A stretch of DNA of 64,000 nt from Salsipaludibacter sp963812245. Its GTDB lineage: Bacteria; Actinomycetota; Nitriliruptoria; Nitriliruptorales; Nitriliruptoraceae. Made by a program: the position numbers and the translations under genes. Location: contig CAWEUK010000002.1 of NCBI GenBank assembly GCA_963812245.1, positions 1,302,001 to 1,366,000 of the forward strand. The letters are read 5' to 3'. Below the pieces are notes generated by a model. It was not told where the DNA came from. It ran no database searches and was given only the letters and a program-made list of their open reading frames with translations. Of this stretch, positions 63,457-64,000 are shown piece after piece (position 1 is the stretch's first letter; every line of letters begins with the position of its first letter).

Positions 63457-64000
63457 ATGCCCGATCCGTCGCCCGAGGACCTCACCCGGTTGCTCGCCCT
63501 GGCCAACACGGATGCAGCGATCCGTCGCAACCAGGTGTTCCTCGACGACCTGCCCGAACAGCGCCGGCTCGCCGAGGTGGATGAACAGATCGCGGACCTG
63601 GGGCGTCGCCGCGCCGACATCGGCCTCGAGCGCGATGCCGCCGCCGCGGTCGCACGCGACCACGATCGCAATGTCGGGCAACTCAACGAACGGCTGTCCG
63701 CGGAACAGCAGCGCATGTACGAGGGGACCATCACCAACGCCAAACAGCTCCACAAGCTCGAAGCCGAGATCGCCGCCGTGCAGGGCAAGATCGACGAGCA
63801 CGAGTTCGCGGAACTGGAGGCCATGGAGGAGATGGACGGGCATGACACCGCGATCGCCGCGATCGACTCCGAACTGGCCACGCTGGCAGTCACGCGGGAG
63901 GACGCGGAGGTTGCGCGCGATCGGGCTGCGGCCGAACTGCTGGCCCAGATCGCCGAGCACGAGGTGGTCCGCGATGCCCAGCGCGGTGACCTGCCCCCGG
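63457..64000 (+). CDS. Zinc-ribbon domain coiled-coil protein, 5' part (truncated by window end)
   Basis: The window ends inside the gene; 181 codons are visible. The product is a long coiled coil (LALANTDAAIRRNQVFLDDLPEQRRL, EEMDGHDTAIAAIDSELATLAV) and includes YEGTITNAKQLHKLEAEI, the recognisable signature of the CT398-type C4 zinc-ribbon family, whose ribbon would lie beyond 64000. ATG 63457 has AGAAGGGG 7 bases upstream. It follows the Nif3 gene, as usual for the family. It possibly acts in DNA or RNA binding. Confidence 0.8.
   Translation, partial: MPDPSPEDLTRLLALANTDAAIRRNQVFLDDLPEQRRLAEVDEQIADLGRRRADIGLERDAAAAVARDHDRNVGQLNERLSAEQQRMYEGTITNAKQLHKLEAEIAAVQGKIDEHEFAELEAMEEMDGHDTAIAAIDSELATLAVTREDAEVARDRAAAELLAQIAEHEVVRDAQRGDLPP

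Overview
The window is a GC-rich (about 70% by eye) bacterial chromosome segment with dense genes, GTG and TTG starts beside ATG, and many 1-4 base stop/start overlaps. DUF222/HNH and VanW-type proteins, a Cys-rich ferrochelatase and a class of intergenic minisatellites point to Actinomycetota, probably a deep or little-sampled lineage (Nitriliruptoria or Acidimicrobiia-like). That placement is inference. I see no insertion sequence, prophage, CRISPR array or replication origin. The content is chromosomal core metabolism and envelope biology, plus lineage-specific proteins.

Layout: 0.1-3.0 kb uridine kinase, SurE and an aldo/keto reductase coupled to a 55-aa protein; 3.2-10.7 kb (minus) VanW protein plus HELDH metallopeptidase-like protein, LCP ligase, ferrochelatase and pantothenate kinase; 10.9-14.4 kb PgpH-like HD phosphodiesterase, ATL protein and a VOC protein; 14.8-23.5 kb two housekeeping-type sigma-70 factors flanking YibE/F and a CPA2 antiporter, then D-Ala-D-Ala carboxypeptidase and a geranylgeranyl-reductase-family flavoprotein; 23.4-31.7 kb AlkA-like glycosylase, RidA, 1-Cys peroxiredoxin, 5'-3' exonuclease, EamA transporter, ABC-F protein and a second aldo/keto reductase; 32-38 kb gamma-glutamyltransferase, GNAT, hemolysin III and DUF222/HNH; 38.5-47 kb a redox block of YdeP-like molybdoenzyme, FdhD, SURF1, TlpA, CcdA and GlpD; 47-54 kb hydrolase, RmuC, SLC13/RCK permease, a leaderless trypsin-fold peptidase and a cyclo-ligase-like protein; 54.1-64 kb DUF4126, then PPK2, coiled-coil and SPFH/flotillin proteins in one minus operon, HAD phosphatase, DUF3467, PGI-like isomerase, tRNA-Val, Nif3 and a partial zinc-ribbon protein.

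The most striking sequence-level signal is that about fifteen genes have broken reading frames, and nearly every break is repaired by removing one surplus base. These breaks are rare up to 53 kb and concentrated between 54.9 and 61.2 kb. I read this as residual single-base insertions of an under-polished assembly, although a biological explanation (programmed +1 shifts or decay) is not excluded by sequence alone. Coordinates of such genes span all frames. Apparent fusions, such as the HD protein running into the ATL protein, are artefacts of these shifts.

The second signal is a set of unrelated short tandem repeats (14, 15, 20, 38 bp units) filling several gaps between genes, plus in-frame repeats in protein tails.
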